Positions 11,258-22,806 of a DNA stretch of 64,000 nt are shown here, piece after piece. Under the pieces are notes generated by a model, which did no database searches, was not told the DNA's origin, and saw nothing but the letters and a program-made list of their open reading frames with translations. The position numbers and the translations under genes were made by a program. The stretch spans positions 116,700,562 to 116,764,561 of the forward strand of contig OW799236.1 of the NCBI GenBank assembly GCA_941918925.1, read 5' to 3'. This DNA is from Phyto melanocephala (Eukaryota; Arthropoda; Insecta; Diptera; Rhinophoridae). Within the stretch, counting starts at the first letter, position 1; every line of letters begins with the position of its first letter.

Positions 11258-13009
11258 TATAGAGTTTACCCATTTATAGACCCTCACCCATATCAACCCA
11301 TCACCCAGACCAATTCTAGGGTTCGCTACACAGAATGTCGCTGAGGATTCCATCTGTCATTTTATTCCTCTTTAGTTAAATTTTTAGATTTTTGCGGAAA
11401 GGACAAAAATAACTATGAGTTCAAAGAATTACTAATTAATTTAATTATTTTTTATATGCGATATCTCTTTTTTTGGTATTTTATATAGAAAGACTCCGAT
11501 CAGAATAATCTTACTTTTATGACTAGGAAATCCAACAATTATCTTATCTCGATTTAAATTTTGTTATCAAAAGTCCGGGGATAAAATGAAACGAAAATTG
11601 TTTATGTAAAATTTGATTAACTTCCTTTGAAAAATATTTATAACCGAATAGAAATTTTATTGCATTATGAATTATTTACAGAAGGTTTTCTCTCAAAATT
11701 GTATTATTGTATTGAAATTTTCAAATGAAAATTTACCTTTTCTAAAATTTAAATTTTAAATGATCTATATGCATTTCACTAGAGCTTATGGAAAATCTTT
11801 AGTACACCTTATATATTTTATTTAAATAAAACTTTTACCTTCTCCTTAGCAATTTACCCAACTACTCTGCCAAACTTAAGACTTCTTACATTCTTTCTAC
11901 TGGTTTTATTATATATCTTTTTTGTCGGTTGTTACAGTTTTATTGTATATTTTCACTCTCTTTGCAATGTGGCTGAAAAGGTGTATCTGCATATAAAAAC
12001 TATCTATAGATCATTATTTGTTCATGTGTGTGCGAGTATTGCATGTGAGTGCATTCATGAAAGTCTCCACGTGTATATTAATGTTATGGTAATTAAAATT
12101 CCACATGCTTAACTTGGCTTTACATACACATACACGCTCACACACAGGCACATACACATTCTTGAATTCCTTAAGCGTTCATTAACATTTGATAACATCA
12201 TCTTGTTTCGATTTTTCTTTCATTATGTTGCCTAGATCTTCCTGAAATATTTAGAGCATCTTTGTTGTTATTTGTATGCATCTTCTCTGCCAACTTTTCA
12301 CTTTATGCACACACAACAAACACACATGCTTCCATATTTTTGTATGTTTCTTGTTTGCTGATCTTTTCATCTGTGTTTTTTTTGCTTTTGCACATATGAT
12401 CGTGTTAGACGATAAACCAAGAATTTTTAAAATATTTAAAATTCTTGTATTATACACAGCCTTAAGACACTGGCGAAATGCCTGTGGTTTATGGAATTTT
12501 ATTGCAACGTTTTTTATTTCTTGTTCTTTTTTTTTAACTGAACCCACATGTTGACTTTTTCATTATTCTATATTTAATAAGTTGTAAATATTTTTATTAT
12601 TTTCTTTTTTATTAAGTGCTAGTAGTTATTGTGTAAATATTCTTTCTTTTCCCCTATAAATGAGTGTTTTTATATAATTTTTAAATATCTGCGTTTATTT
12701 GGTGCTTATGTTGTGTAAATGTTAGATAATCTAAGTATTATAGTCAAACCCACTACTGTTTTGTTGCGTATTAAATGACTGGGTGACTGTTAAGGAGGCG
12801 CCTGTTAGGAATTAAAATTTTGCAATTAATATTTGAGAATGTCTTTAAATAAAACATTTATGGAAGTATTGAATGTTTTTTTTTAAAAATTTGTAATTTT
12901 TTAGGGTATTTTATTTTGAATGGAAAATATAATTGCGTTCAATATTTTATTTTCGTTGAAATATTTGTATGAAAAAGATTATAATTTCTGAAAAATTCTC
13001 TAAGAAATA
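11258..13009. other. AT-rich non-coding sequence
   Basis: Holds minisatellite-like units at about 11640-11760, a CA/CACA-rich stretch at 12120-12160 and a GGCGCC at 12797-12802. The overlapping opposite frames at 12251-12554 have no family resemblance and look incidental. Confidence 0.4.
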
Positions 13010-13549
13010 AAGGGTCCGCCAATTACCTTTTTTTTTGAAAATGCTATAAAAGAAGTGCAGCTTCGACTGTGTGGCACGTAGAACCGTCCTGTTGAAAGCA
13101 AATGTTGCCAATATCCTGCTCTTCAATTTTTGTGAACAAAAATCCGATAAAGATTGCCATTGACTACGGCCACTCCTTGCTAATTTTCGAAGAAAATAGG
13201 CCCAATTATGCCTCTGGACCAAAATCCGCACCAAACAGTGACTCGTTTTAGCTGCAGTGACTTTTCAATGTATGCGTGCGAGTTTTCTGTGGCCCAAATG
13301 TGACAATTTTGCTTGTTTACATACCCGCCAAGATCAAAATGAGCTTCATCTGAAAAGATGATTTTTTTTTTGGCAAAATCGACCAAAGTAATGTCGCAAT
13401 ATTTGCCAAAGTTGTTCAAGCGTATACACAACCATATTCGTTCAGCGGAAGGATAAAACTAATTATGTGTCAAATCAGACATGAGCTAAGTATTACCATT
13501 CACGAAATAAGCACAAGTTGAAAAAAAAAACGTTAGATGGCGGACCCTT
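13010..13549 (-). mobile_element. Deleted mariner-type (DD41D) element, copy 2, with transposase relic
   Basis: Terminal repeats AAGGGTCCGCCA in inverted orientation, flanked by TA on both sides (13008-13009 and 13550-13551). The minus strand encodes IIFSDEAHFDLGGYVNKQN (first catalytic Asp), then KRVTVWCGFWSRGIIG, and after a frameshift QQDGSTCHTVEAAL (second Asp). The right terminal repeat follows directly, so the third Asp and the C-terminus are deleted. 540 bp, non-autonomous and dead. Confidence 0.87.
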
Positions 13550-13570
13550 TACAATATCGTATAAATTTTT

Positions 13571-13774
13571 AAATGAGATCTATCATCGCTTTGGACAATT
13601 CATGACAATAGTATAACCGCATTGGCGCTTTCTTTTGAAAGAAGCCTTGTATTATAATTTTTGATAATTTCTAGATGAGAGCTATCATCGCTTTTGACAC
13701 TTCCTGACGATAGTATAAACGCATTAATATCTCCCTTTGAAAGTAGCCCTGTATTATAATTTTTATGTTATTTT
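13571..13774. repeat. 102-bp tandem duplication
   Basis: Two copies start at 13571 (AAATGAGATCTATCATCGCT) and 13673 (AGATGAGAGCTATCATCGCT), and both end in CCTTGTATTATAATTTTT or CCCTGTATTATAATTTTT. Identity is visibly high but not perfect. It contains the ATCGCTTT/CGCATT words of the minisatellite theme and may be a longer unit of the same sequence. Confidence 0.8.
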
Positions 13775-14474
13775 GTAATGAAAGCATAATCATAGATAAA
13801 ATTTGTGCTAAAAATATAGTTGCATTCAATGGTTTTTCATAATAAAACTGATTGCATTGAAAATGTCCTGCTGGAAATGCAATCGAGTTAAAAATCTGGT
13901 TGATAGCAAATTTTGCCTGCCGCATTCCAAAAAAAAATATTTTAGGTTTTTGAAGAATTATTTGACAAATTTCTGTACAACAACTATCAAATAAATAAAT
14001 CTTAAATATTTTTTATGAATACAGCAATGCTTCTTTATTTATTATTTATTTTTCTAAAAAAATTACATCTCATTGAAAGTTTTCGTAGGATATTGCATAA
14101 AACGTTATCACAGCAAGAAATTTGTCTGGGATGGGGTGGTGGCGATAGTTGCTTATAACTTTAAAAATCAAATACATCAAATCTTGTATAAAAATATAAT
14201 ATTGAAGAAGGTGAAGGTAAAGAAGGAGCCTAAAAACGACTTGGAGATGGTCGGCCGCTTTATTTCTTAATGACGAAATGGTATTCCGAAGTATCCTATT
14301 TTTGGCTGACCTGCTATAACAAATAAAACTTAAATTACTGAAGCAAACACAATCAAAAATTATTTGACAAAACATCACTCATTTCATTTAGAATAATGGT
14401 TTAATGCTGTTTTTAACCTAGTGGTGTCATAAATCTATTTTCTTTTCAAATTATTATTGAAATCAATGGACATA
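13775..14474. other. Minisatellite-like and AT-rich sequence
   Basis: Contains TGCATTGAAAATGTC and TCTCATTGAAAGTTTTC variants (13852 and 14070). The 102- and 65-codon frames over 14070-14378 are on opposite strands of simple sequence and are not supported. Confidence 0.4.
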
Positions 14475-15651
14475 CAGTCCCGCACAAAACTATTGGCACA
14501 GCAAGCATACTCAGCTTTATAATTAATTAATGTTATTAGAAAAAAGCTGTATTTTTAATATGCTCTGAAGTTTTTGAACTAATAGCAATATTTTTTTATA
14601 TTTTTTTTATAAGAAAAGGTATAATTTTGCCGAACAAAAGTCTTGGCACACACAGACAGCATTTTGATTTATGTTTTGATTATGGGCAACCTTTTGGAAA
14701 TCTGGCAGTGCTGTTCAGCAAATGTTTTTTTAAAGGTATACAAAAAATCTTAATTTTACCGTTATATCTTTTACACTGATGTTTTGATCATGAGAGCAAG
14801 ACAATAGTGCGAAAAATAAAGCAAAACCCCAAAAAAACATCGAATGAACTTATAACTGAAGTTTAAGAGGAATTTGGCAAGAATATTCATCCCATGACTG
14901 TTCGCAAAGTCCTACACGAGGCTAATTATACTTCAATAGTTGCAAGGCGTAAACTGGTTTTAAAAGCAATTCTGTCAGTTTTTTGGATAAAGTACTATTC
15001 TCGGATGAGAGTGAACTTAACAGTTTTCGCTCTTATGGCCGGATTAATCTTTGGAGAAAGCCCAATACAGCATACCAAAAACAAAACCTTGCTCCTACAT
15101 TTAAATACGGTGGTGGTGGTTTAATGGTGGGGCTGTATGTCGTCTGAAGGCGTCGGTGATTTGGTATTTATTGAAGGTATTATGGACAAATTCGTTTATT
15201 TAAATTTACTCAAAGAAAATATAAAAAAGTACCGAAAAGTTAAATTTGTCAACATCATTTACATTTTAACATGACAATTACCCCAAACATTCAGCTCATG
15301 TTGAAAAGTGGGAAAGAAACCACAAAAAAAGTTGGTGCATTCTATTCCAAGGCGTTTAAACGAGGTTATAAAGCAAAAAGGCTTGCCCACTAAATATTAA
15401 GAGTGGTAAAATTTATAAAAGGTTAGGTTATTAAGTATAAAGGTGTTAATTTAAAATGTGCTATTAATGATGTGCGATAGAATCGTAATGTTTTTATGTT
15501 AAACGCGTTATAAATGAATTAATAAAAAAATATGGATCAACAACAACATAAATGTATTTCTATAGTAGATAACTTAACTGAAAAGGCATTTCTTTTTTTC
15601 TTACAAAATTTTAAGAAATGCTTGCTGTGCCAATAATTTTGTGCGGGTCTA
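14475..15651 (+). mobile_element. Deleted Tc1-like element with ~30-bp terminal inverted repeats
   Basis: CCCGCACAAAACTATTGGCA, continuing CAGCAAGCA, at the left is repeated inverted at the right (one C/T change), and TA flanks both ends (14473-14474, 15652-15653). The plus strand keeps parts of a Tc1 transposase (separate entry). 1,177 bp, compared with about 1.6-1.7 kb for typical full Tc1 elements of this structure. Confidence 0.9.
14786..15395 (+). pseudogene. Tc1-like transposase with an internal deletion
   Basis: Readable pieces in order: an N-terminal part with NIHPMTVRKVLHEANYTS and ARRK; then LFSDESELNSF (first catalytic Asp) and YGRINLWRKPN; GGGGLMVG; a frame broken by stops at about 15130; HDNYPKHSAH (second Asp) at about 15270-15300; and SIPRRLNEVIKQKGLPTKY at the C-terminus. 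The segment between the second Asp and the C-terminus that should hold the catalytic Glu (S-P-D-L-N-P-I-E type) is missing. Not functional. Confidence 0.85.
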
Positions 15652-15653
15652 TA

Positions 15654-16563
15654 CATATAATGCAATGATTGTCCACCTAGACAAATCGATATATTGGTAA
15701 TATTTAGCATAGAAACGGCTCAATGCTGATCGTTTTGCCGGCCTGGTTATCATGATAGTTTACTCTACTCGATTGTATTTTCTGGGTCCACTTGGGAAGA
15801 GCTCGATGTATACATTCGAGACGCTATTGCTGGAATATTAGTTTCGAGTCATTCAAAACTAAGTCCCACGCATCCGATTGCATGGTGTGTTGTTCTATAT
15901 ATAATGACATAATTGAAGCTTTAAAAAGAAGCCAGTGTCAATGTGGTATCTCATACCGTTTTTATAAAAATTTATTTTCCTGGTGTTCTTATCTGGTCGC
16001 CCTATATTTACGTTCAACAATGCTGCAAAACAAAAAATATTTTACTTACCAATTGGATACCAAAAATATTTTTTTTTTTTTAATTTTTCAAAAAATTTAG
16101 TGAAATAAGCAGTTGCTTTGGTAAGATTTAACTGATAAGAAATTAAAATAAAAAGAATACATATAAGTTAAAACGAATGAAAATTATGGTTGGTTTTTGG
16201 AAGCACCCTGTTGTTTTGCTACGAAAAACTTAAATGACAAACATTGGAAATACGGGCCAAGAATTTAGGAAACCATTCAGTTAGTCTTCAGCAGGTATGA
16301 TTAGTAAACAAGAGCCCTGCTCATAATTTTGGTAACCATCATAACAGGCAGTCATTTCATGTGTGTCTTTTTTTTAAACCAATTTCTTAGTTTTCTTCCT
16401 GCTGTTTTTTTTTTCTTACTTTCTTATCTGATTTAGGAAATCTTGAGAATTTCTAAATTCTACACTCTCATACACACAACACCACAATAAATTTCTCTAA
16501 AATGATTTACATTTTTAAGATCCATAATTACATGTTACGGAACACACATCGCACACAAAGATA
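15654..16563. other. Unassigned sequence, partly less AT-rich
   Basis: 15700-16020 is richer in G+C than its surroundings and has a 102-codon plus frame (15792-16100) that ends in simple sequence. I recognise no protein in any frame and no repeat ends. It may be an old mobile-element fragment or regulatory DNA. 16080-16563 is AT-rich without signals. Confidence 0.3.
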
Positions 16564-16589
16564 ATGATCATATCATAGGATATGATCAT
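16564..16589. repeat. 11-bp perfect inverted repeat
   Basis: ATGATCATATC and GATATGATCAT with a 4-nt ATAG spacer, followed by another TGATCATG at about 16605. Words of the same type occur just inside the ends of the MITE family at 21374 and 45274, so it may be a remnant of that family. Confidence 0.6.
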
Positions 16590-18030
16590 GGTTGGGCATG
16601 AGCGTGATCATGAAACAAATTGTACAAATGAATGAAATTGAAACAAGACTAACGTGACAATAATTTGTTTTTTTTTCATTTCCAAATGTCGTTTTTTTGA
16701 CTAAAATATGTGTAGATGTTTATCAGTGATATTGATCTTTTCTAATTATTTTTATACCTTGTTACAACTCCCTCTCTTTGTTGTTCTCTTAGAGTGAGTT
16801 TTTTTTTATCCTGATAAGAAAAATTTAAAATATTTTTTAATGATTTTTCTTAAGAATTAACAGCGGTGTAGCAAAAAGTGTGGTGCAATTAAAAAAAGGA
16901 AAAAAAAGTAAATTGAAAATTAAAATTTTCTACAATTTTCGGTTTTTCTTCAAAAAACAGATAACCAAAAAGAAGAAGAGAAAACGTAGCAATTCGCTGT
17001 TATCAATTTTATAAAATGTCATTTTGACACCGTACAAATGTGTGCAGTGCGATAACTTTAGTATTTATTTTAACATTTTTAGTATGAGTCATGCATCTGC
17101 CTTCGAAATTTGTAGACCCTTAATTATCTTGTCGTAGATTTTTCATTTTATTTCCTTTTTATTTATACCTCCGACATTCTTGTTTCAGCTGGTGGAAAAT
17201 TAATTTCAATTCAATATTCTGCCTATAAAGGTTGTTGTTTCTTTTTTTTTTCATACAGTGTACAAGTTTTTGAAGTGTGTGATTAGCTTGATTGTTGTTG
17301 TTATTTTTTTATTATAAAATGTTGCATTACCAACATCCTGTGTTTTGTTGCATCCACTTTAAGTGCTATTTATCCCAACATTTAGGTTTTTTTATGTTGC
17401 TCGTTTTGCTTTTTATTTTATCAAAATGATGACGTTTTTTTATAAAAGATTTTAAAATATTTTAACTTAAAAAAAATTGAAACAAAAAAACAGAAAAGAT
17501 GCGTCACCACTTGGTCTTGGTTGGTCTTTGTATTACACAATTAATAAAACAATTTGGATTTTTTATGAATCATCTGTGATTTTGGTAATGGTATTGAAAT
17601 GTCAGAGAAATAAAACAAAATCTCTTAAGATAAAACTATTTAATTTTAATTGATCTTCAATTAATTCATTTATGTAGTGCATTTCCTGTAAAAATAACTT
17701 AAAGACTGATATGAAACTTAACACAAATTATATGAAATTGGTTAAAAATTTCCTAAAAATTCCTATCGTAAAAGTTCAAAATTGGTATATTATTTTATAC
17801 ACTTGTTAACAAAAATTTATTAAAGGAATGTCGTTTAAAGATATCAAGGGATGATATTTGCTATAGATAATCAGTAAAGCAAAGTAATTGGCTACATTGT
17901 ACTGAGTAGCCTGAAAAGACGTGCTGATGTCAAATACACGTATAACTTTTTTATTTTGAAATATATTTGTTTTGTGTTTTTTTTAAGTTGCAATTAAATT
18001 GTTGGAAATGTTATGTATACATTTGCTTAC
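16590..18030. other. AT-rich non-coding sequence
   Basis: No feature recognised apart from T-rich tracts. Confidence 0.4.
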
Positions 18031-18039
18031 AACAACATG

Positions 18040-18320
18040 TTCAAACTATTGAATCTTTCTATTCATGTTATCGCTTAATTGTTAAGACGCAGCGAAATTG
18101 TCGTCAACATTTTCAATTCAAGATCAGTTCCAACAGCCTTCACGATAAAAAAAGTTTGGTTTGTAGTTTTGATAATAGTAGTTTTGATAATTTTCTGGAA
18201 GAGCTGCTGATCAAAATATTTGCACTGAATGGAACATCGACGATAAAACGCTACAATCGATTTCCGGGCTCTCTTACAAAAAAATGGTCAACAACTTTTT
18301 GTAGTAGAGCAGTAATCTAA
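18040..18320 (+). pseudogene. Possible mariner-type transposase N-terminal relic
   Basis: A plus-strand open frame (from 17967 to 18320) includes VKTQRNCRQHFQFKISSN, which resembles the first helix-turn-helix of mariner-type transposases (K-T-Q-R-x-F-R-x-x-F). The rest of the frame has no clear counterpart and no terminal repeats were found. Weak call. Confidence 0.25.
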
Positions 18321-18884
18321 GTACCAAAATATGGTGTGACTATGGACCTGCTGCATACAATTTTTAATGTTTGATTAAAAACAAAATAGATATCCCTCGG
18401 CCACCTGTTTTTACGAAGAAATTTAAAAGACAATATTAATGTTAACAAGCCCTAGACTATTAAACAACTGAAGTAAAATATGTTCTGCAACGTAATTAAA
18501 AGAGAGTTTGTAACAAGCAAATTAGAGGATATTTGTCTAATGCTTCGCTGAATTTTAGATATCCACTATTAGTTTTGTGTAGTACTCTTGTAGCACAATA
18601 ATGTGAGCATATCATATAATTTTTTTTGATTTTGAGGCAAGATTAATCAGAAAACCACACTAACTAAATTTTAGCTTTTTATATCTATTCTTGACGGCTT
18701 TGTGAGTTTTTAAATTTTTATTGAATAAAATTATTCCGCATGTTTGAGGTCGATTGTAAAATAGGTTTGTTATGGTAATTTCTTTTAATGCATTCAACAT
18801 GGATATTGACAAATAAATAATCCTTTTTTCTGCCAAACTATTGTATTATAAAGAGATTAAGTATATAAATAAAAAGCAATAATA
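18321..18884. other. AT-rich non-coding sequence
   Basis: Nothing recognised. Confidence 0.4.
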
Positions 18885-19970
18885 AAGTAGGTTGTCGTTA
18901 AAGTGTTCGTATCATCTTTATTTTCTAACATAATAACATTAACCAGAAAGCTACTTTTGCGAAATTTCAGCATTGCACATCTAATATTATTGGCTTTACG
19001 AACTTTTGAATTGTAGATTTTGTGAGAATTGTTCGTTAGAGTAGGCTTGAGGAATTAATTTCTTTTAATAAACTAAATTTAGATGTTGAAATATGAAATC
19101 CTTCATTCATTCAAAATCTTTGTCTATATAGAAGTTATATAAATTTAATGTAAATTATTATATTTAATGTTCTGGTATTATAATACTATAACATTGGAAA
19201 GAAAGCCTAACTTAGGAAATTTAACTATCGTATATCTAATTCTCCAGCTCGCATGACATTTTAAATTTTATTAATGGTTGATTATGTGAGAAGTGGGCTT
19301 TTAAGATCGTTTAAGCTCAACTTAAATATTGCATTATAGAAACCTTTATTCTTCCAAAATTATATAAATTAAAGGAAGGTGGGCCTTAAGGTGAGCATGT
19401 CACTTTCATTATTCGTTATTTTAATATTATTGACGAAGAAGCTATATTTGCATCATACACTTAATTTTGGCGTTTGAAATTTTGAATGGATTGCGAGGTA
19501 AATTTTTATTTATTTTGATCTATTACTCCTTTCGTATTATACAGATTTAAGCAATTTTCGTGGAAAATTTATATTTTTATTCAGTAAAGTTTTACTACAT
19601 TGTGTTACTGCGTTTTAACTTAATGATCCACTCTTGCATTACAAGCTATAACTCTCGTTCTTTTTCTTACATATTATTTTCACTGTCAATTATTACTGGT
19701 GTACTAAAAATATTCTGGCTTAATTTCACCTCTCTATCTTTTCCTGTTCGAGCTATATCTTGCTTACAACATACGGACAGGCGGTCGGACATAACTGGAT
19801 CATCCTAAATTGAAACCAGGACTTGGAATATGTATATACTTTGTGGAGTTTAAAATGAATTTTCCGATTTGCTATAAACTAAACAAAATATATGTATATA
19901 TAGACAAAAAAATATATAGACAAAGTAAATAAGACTCAACACCATTTTTTTTGGTGGTAGGTGGGTGTAA
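18885..19970 (+). repeat. Diverged copy of the GTGGGCG-type fly repeat
   Basis: Matches the organisation of the element at 42576-44106: diverged GTTAAAGTG/GTGAGCATGTCACTTT units, a GACAGGCGGTCGGACAT stretch at about 19778, TATATACTTTGTGG at about 19830, and an end with ACCATTTTTTTTGGTGG at 19941. The hairpin-type start is lost. The 82-codon frame at 19560-19808 lies inside the repeat. Confidence 0.5.
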
Positions 19971-20436
19971 TAAATAAAACAAATCATAGTTACAAGTGTC
20001 CTACGTGTTGTGTTCTTTTTGGCCCAAAACAAAAATATGCAAAAATCACATTTTATTCTTTTCATGAATTTTTACCTTAAAGTGGTTCAAAAGTGTCTAT
20101 TTCTTTAATTATTTATAAATTCATTAAAATAGAGATTCAAAAAGATCAAATAAAAATTAAATAAATCATTCCCTAATACCGCTATTTATTTTTTCCAAGA
20201 ATATATTAGCCAAGAATACTGATGTTTAGTTTCTAAATTCAGAAAAGTATAAAAAAAAGCCAAAAGTATAAACAAATTTTAAATTGTACAATTTTTCCCC
20301 CGTCTAATGTCCGATTTTTAAGTGGATCAATTACTTATAACTTGAAATGTCAAGCCCTACATTGCAAAAAAATCAATAATATCTAAATTAATGTATTCGA
20401 ATACATTCATTAATTTAGAAAATTTAAAAAGTACTA
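19971..20436. other. AT-rich non-coding sequence
   Basis: Nothing recognised before the Helitron end. Confidence 0.4.
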
Positions 20437-20456
20437 TCTATATATATAAAAGTGAA

Positions 20457-20501
<45 letters not shown>

Positions 20502-21329
20502 GCTATAGACTCCGAAACTGTAAAACCGATCGGGCTCAAACTTTGGTAAGTTGTTGTACACATACCAGGGAGTGTTTATGGGTGAAAAAAGTGGGCGTAG
20601 CCACGCCCATAAAAAATTAGTTATCAGTTTTAGCTACTTGCACTTGACCGATTTTTCTGAAACTTTGCACACATATCGAGCTGTCATGACTAAATAATTT
20701 CGTGATAAGAAAAGTGGGCGGGGCCACGCCCCTAAAAAAGTTTTAATTTTGAGGTACTTGCACTGGACCGATTTTTCTGAAACTTTGCACACATATTGAG
20801 CTGTCATGGCTTTATAATTTCGTGATTGAAAAAGTGGGCGGGGCCACGCCCATAAAAAATTAGTTATCAGTTTAAGCTACTTGCACTGGACCGAATTTTC
20901 TGAAACTTTGTAAACATACTGAGCTGTCATGACTTTACACTTTCATCATTAGAAAAGTGGGCAGTGCCACGCCCATTAAAAAAAGGTATCATTTTGAGGT
21001 ACTTGCACTGGACCGATTTTTCTGAAACTTTGCACACATATTGAGTTGTCATGACTATACAGTTTCGTATTTAGAAAAGTGGGCAGTGCCACGCCCATAA
21101 AAAAAGGTATCATTTTGAGGTACTTACACTGGACCGACTTTTCTGAAACTTTGCACACTTATTGAGCTGTCATGACTATACAGTTTTGTAATTAGAAAAG
21201 TGGGCAGTGCCACCCACGCTCATAAAGAAAAAGTTATAGTTTTTAGCCTTGCACTTGATATTCGATTAAAATTTAGAATGCGATTAAAATTCATGAAGGG
21301 GCGTAGCAACGCGCGCCGGGATTGGCTAG
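20437..21329 (+). mobile_element. Non-autonomous Helitron with internal ~121-bp tandem repeats
   Basis: Begins TCTATATATATAAAAGTG after an A and ends GGGATTGGCTAG before a T, with a GC-rich GCGTAGCAACGCGC hairpin region just inside the 3' end: the TC...CTRR, A|T insertion pattern of Helitrons. A (GT)n run lies near 20461-20499. Six GTGGGC-type blocks at about 20590, 20711, 20831, 20955, 21076 and 21197 mark tandem units holding GGACCGATTTTTCTGAAACT and GAGCTGTCATGAC. No Rep/helicase coding. The 60-codon minus frame at 20976-21158 is repeat shadow. Confidence 0.87.
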
Positions 21330-21373
21330 TTTAAAAGAATAAAATGTACAACTAATTAATTTTAATCAAATAC

Positions 21374-22102
21374 ACGCAAAGAAAAACCATGGTTACGACA
21401 TGATCACGACGGTCATATTATTTTCTCTAAAACAATATTTGGTTGTCGAAAACAAGTAATATTTATTTTTGTTTAATTTCATCATATATTTTGTCACGTT
21501 AATCAAGCATTTGTTTGAATTGTATCATTTAATGATTACTTTTTGTAAAAATTTCAAAAGGGTTATCATTTAAAAATAGTATGATTTAAAAAAATTAATT
21601 TGACAAAAATAACATTATATTCAAAATCATTAAAAATTAAAAATAATCATTAAATAATAAATGAGACAACAGTATGATTACAAATTAATCAAGCTATGAT
21701 TTTTTTTAATAATAATTTGATTTCAATTGTTCTTCTTCTTGCTGAATAAATTTTTATTATTTTAAAAGTTTGAGATGTCAAAAAAAGGAACAAAAATTTT
21801 TAAAAATTAAAGAAAATTTAAAAATAAACGAGAAAATGTAAAAAAATATTGGTATAAAATTGCAATTAAATTGGTGAGTACAATCAATATGTGTATGTTA
21901 TAGCAAAAGACAATAATTTGCCGTAAAAAAGCAAAGATTGTCGATTTCAGTTGTAGTCATATATATGATTATTGAATGATATTTTAATTTAAAATAATAA
22001 TGATAACTGGTAACTAATATATGTTTTAACGATAATCATACAATTCAATCATAGTATGTTGCTCTTCGATTATGGTTACCACAATCACATTTTTCTTTGC
22101 GT
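21374..22102. mobile_element. MITE, ACGCAAAGAAAAA-ended family, copy 1
   Basis: Left end ACGCAAAGAAAAACCATGGT; right end, read inverted, ACGCAAAGAAAAATGTG, followed by a diverged TGGTAACCATAATC. 729 bp, very AT-rich and non-coding. A second copy with the same subterminal GGTTACGACATGATCA lies at 45274-45709. Confidence 0.75.
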
Positions 22103-22389
22103 ATACCAATTTAAGAAATCAAAGATCGTTAAAAAAATTATTAGACATAATTCAAAATTAATCTATTTTCTATATAAGAAAAAAAAAATTCTAAATAAAA
22201 CAAACTAAGTAGTGTATAGAAAAAAATTAAGTTAAATAAAACTTATATCGTACAATATAGAAACTCTTTAAAATACGCAAATTTATTGGCATATTGTTCA
22301 AATTTATTTAACATTGAAATCTTAATTTATTACTTCGTATTTATAGAATTATCGATTTTTTTCGGAAGTCCTTCCATTAAAGATTTTAC

Positions 22390-22797
22390 AGTTGCTTCTG
22401 CTACCCTTTTGGAGGAGGTGGTCTATCTACACTTAAAATCGGACATGTTCTGAGACACGTTTCCAGTGTTCTTCAATTCATTTTTTACAAGAGCCCATTA
22501 CCTTTCCACAGGCCTAAGTTCTGGACAGTTAGGTGGATTTACCTCTCGTGGTACAAAAATGTTGGCTGGGAAGTTGAGGAAAGTCTGCTAGTACGTATGT
22601 TTCGTCATTCATCACACAACAGGTGTTCTTTTCTGTAATTTAAATTTTTTCGCTCGTTTTTTGCTTCTAAGTTCTTTATCGAATTGCGATCTGGAACTTT
22701 TTGAATTTTATAAGAAAACTCCAATAAAATAGAAATTTCTCGTATTGGGAAATTTTGTATTTTTTCAGAAAACATAATTTTCATCGTCTTAGTGCAC
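22390..22797 (-). pseudogene. Tc1/mariner-superfamily transposase fragment, split by a later insertion
   Basis: Minus strand near 22590-22430 reads NIFVPREVNPPNCPELRPVE, then RYWALVK-like sequence: the N-P-P-N-C-P-E-L-R-P-I-E block carrying the third catalytic residue of an insect Tc1/mariner-superfamily group. Just upstream, MNDETYVLADF provides the first-Asp region, so the middle of the domain has been deleted. The frame 22605-22814 continues upstream and, once the 22807-24118 element and one copy of its duplication are removed, joins the frame at 24128-24276. Confidence 0.65.
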
Positions 22798-22806
22798 GTC
22801 ATATGA

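Noticed and set aside
12251..12554. Two ~95-codon frames on opposite strands
   Set aside because: Mutual overlap, no recognisable family and AT-rich composition; chance frames.
15792..16100. 102-codon frame as a gene
   Set aside because: No family resemblance, no splice support, ends in a poly-T reading; left as unassigned.
20976..21158. 60-codon frame with an internal repeat
   Set aside because: Minus-strand reading of the Helitron tandem units.
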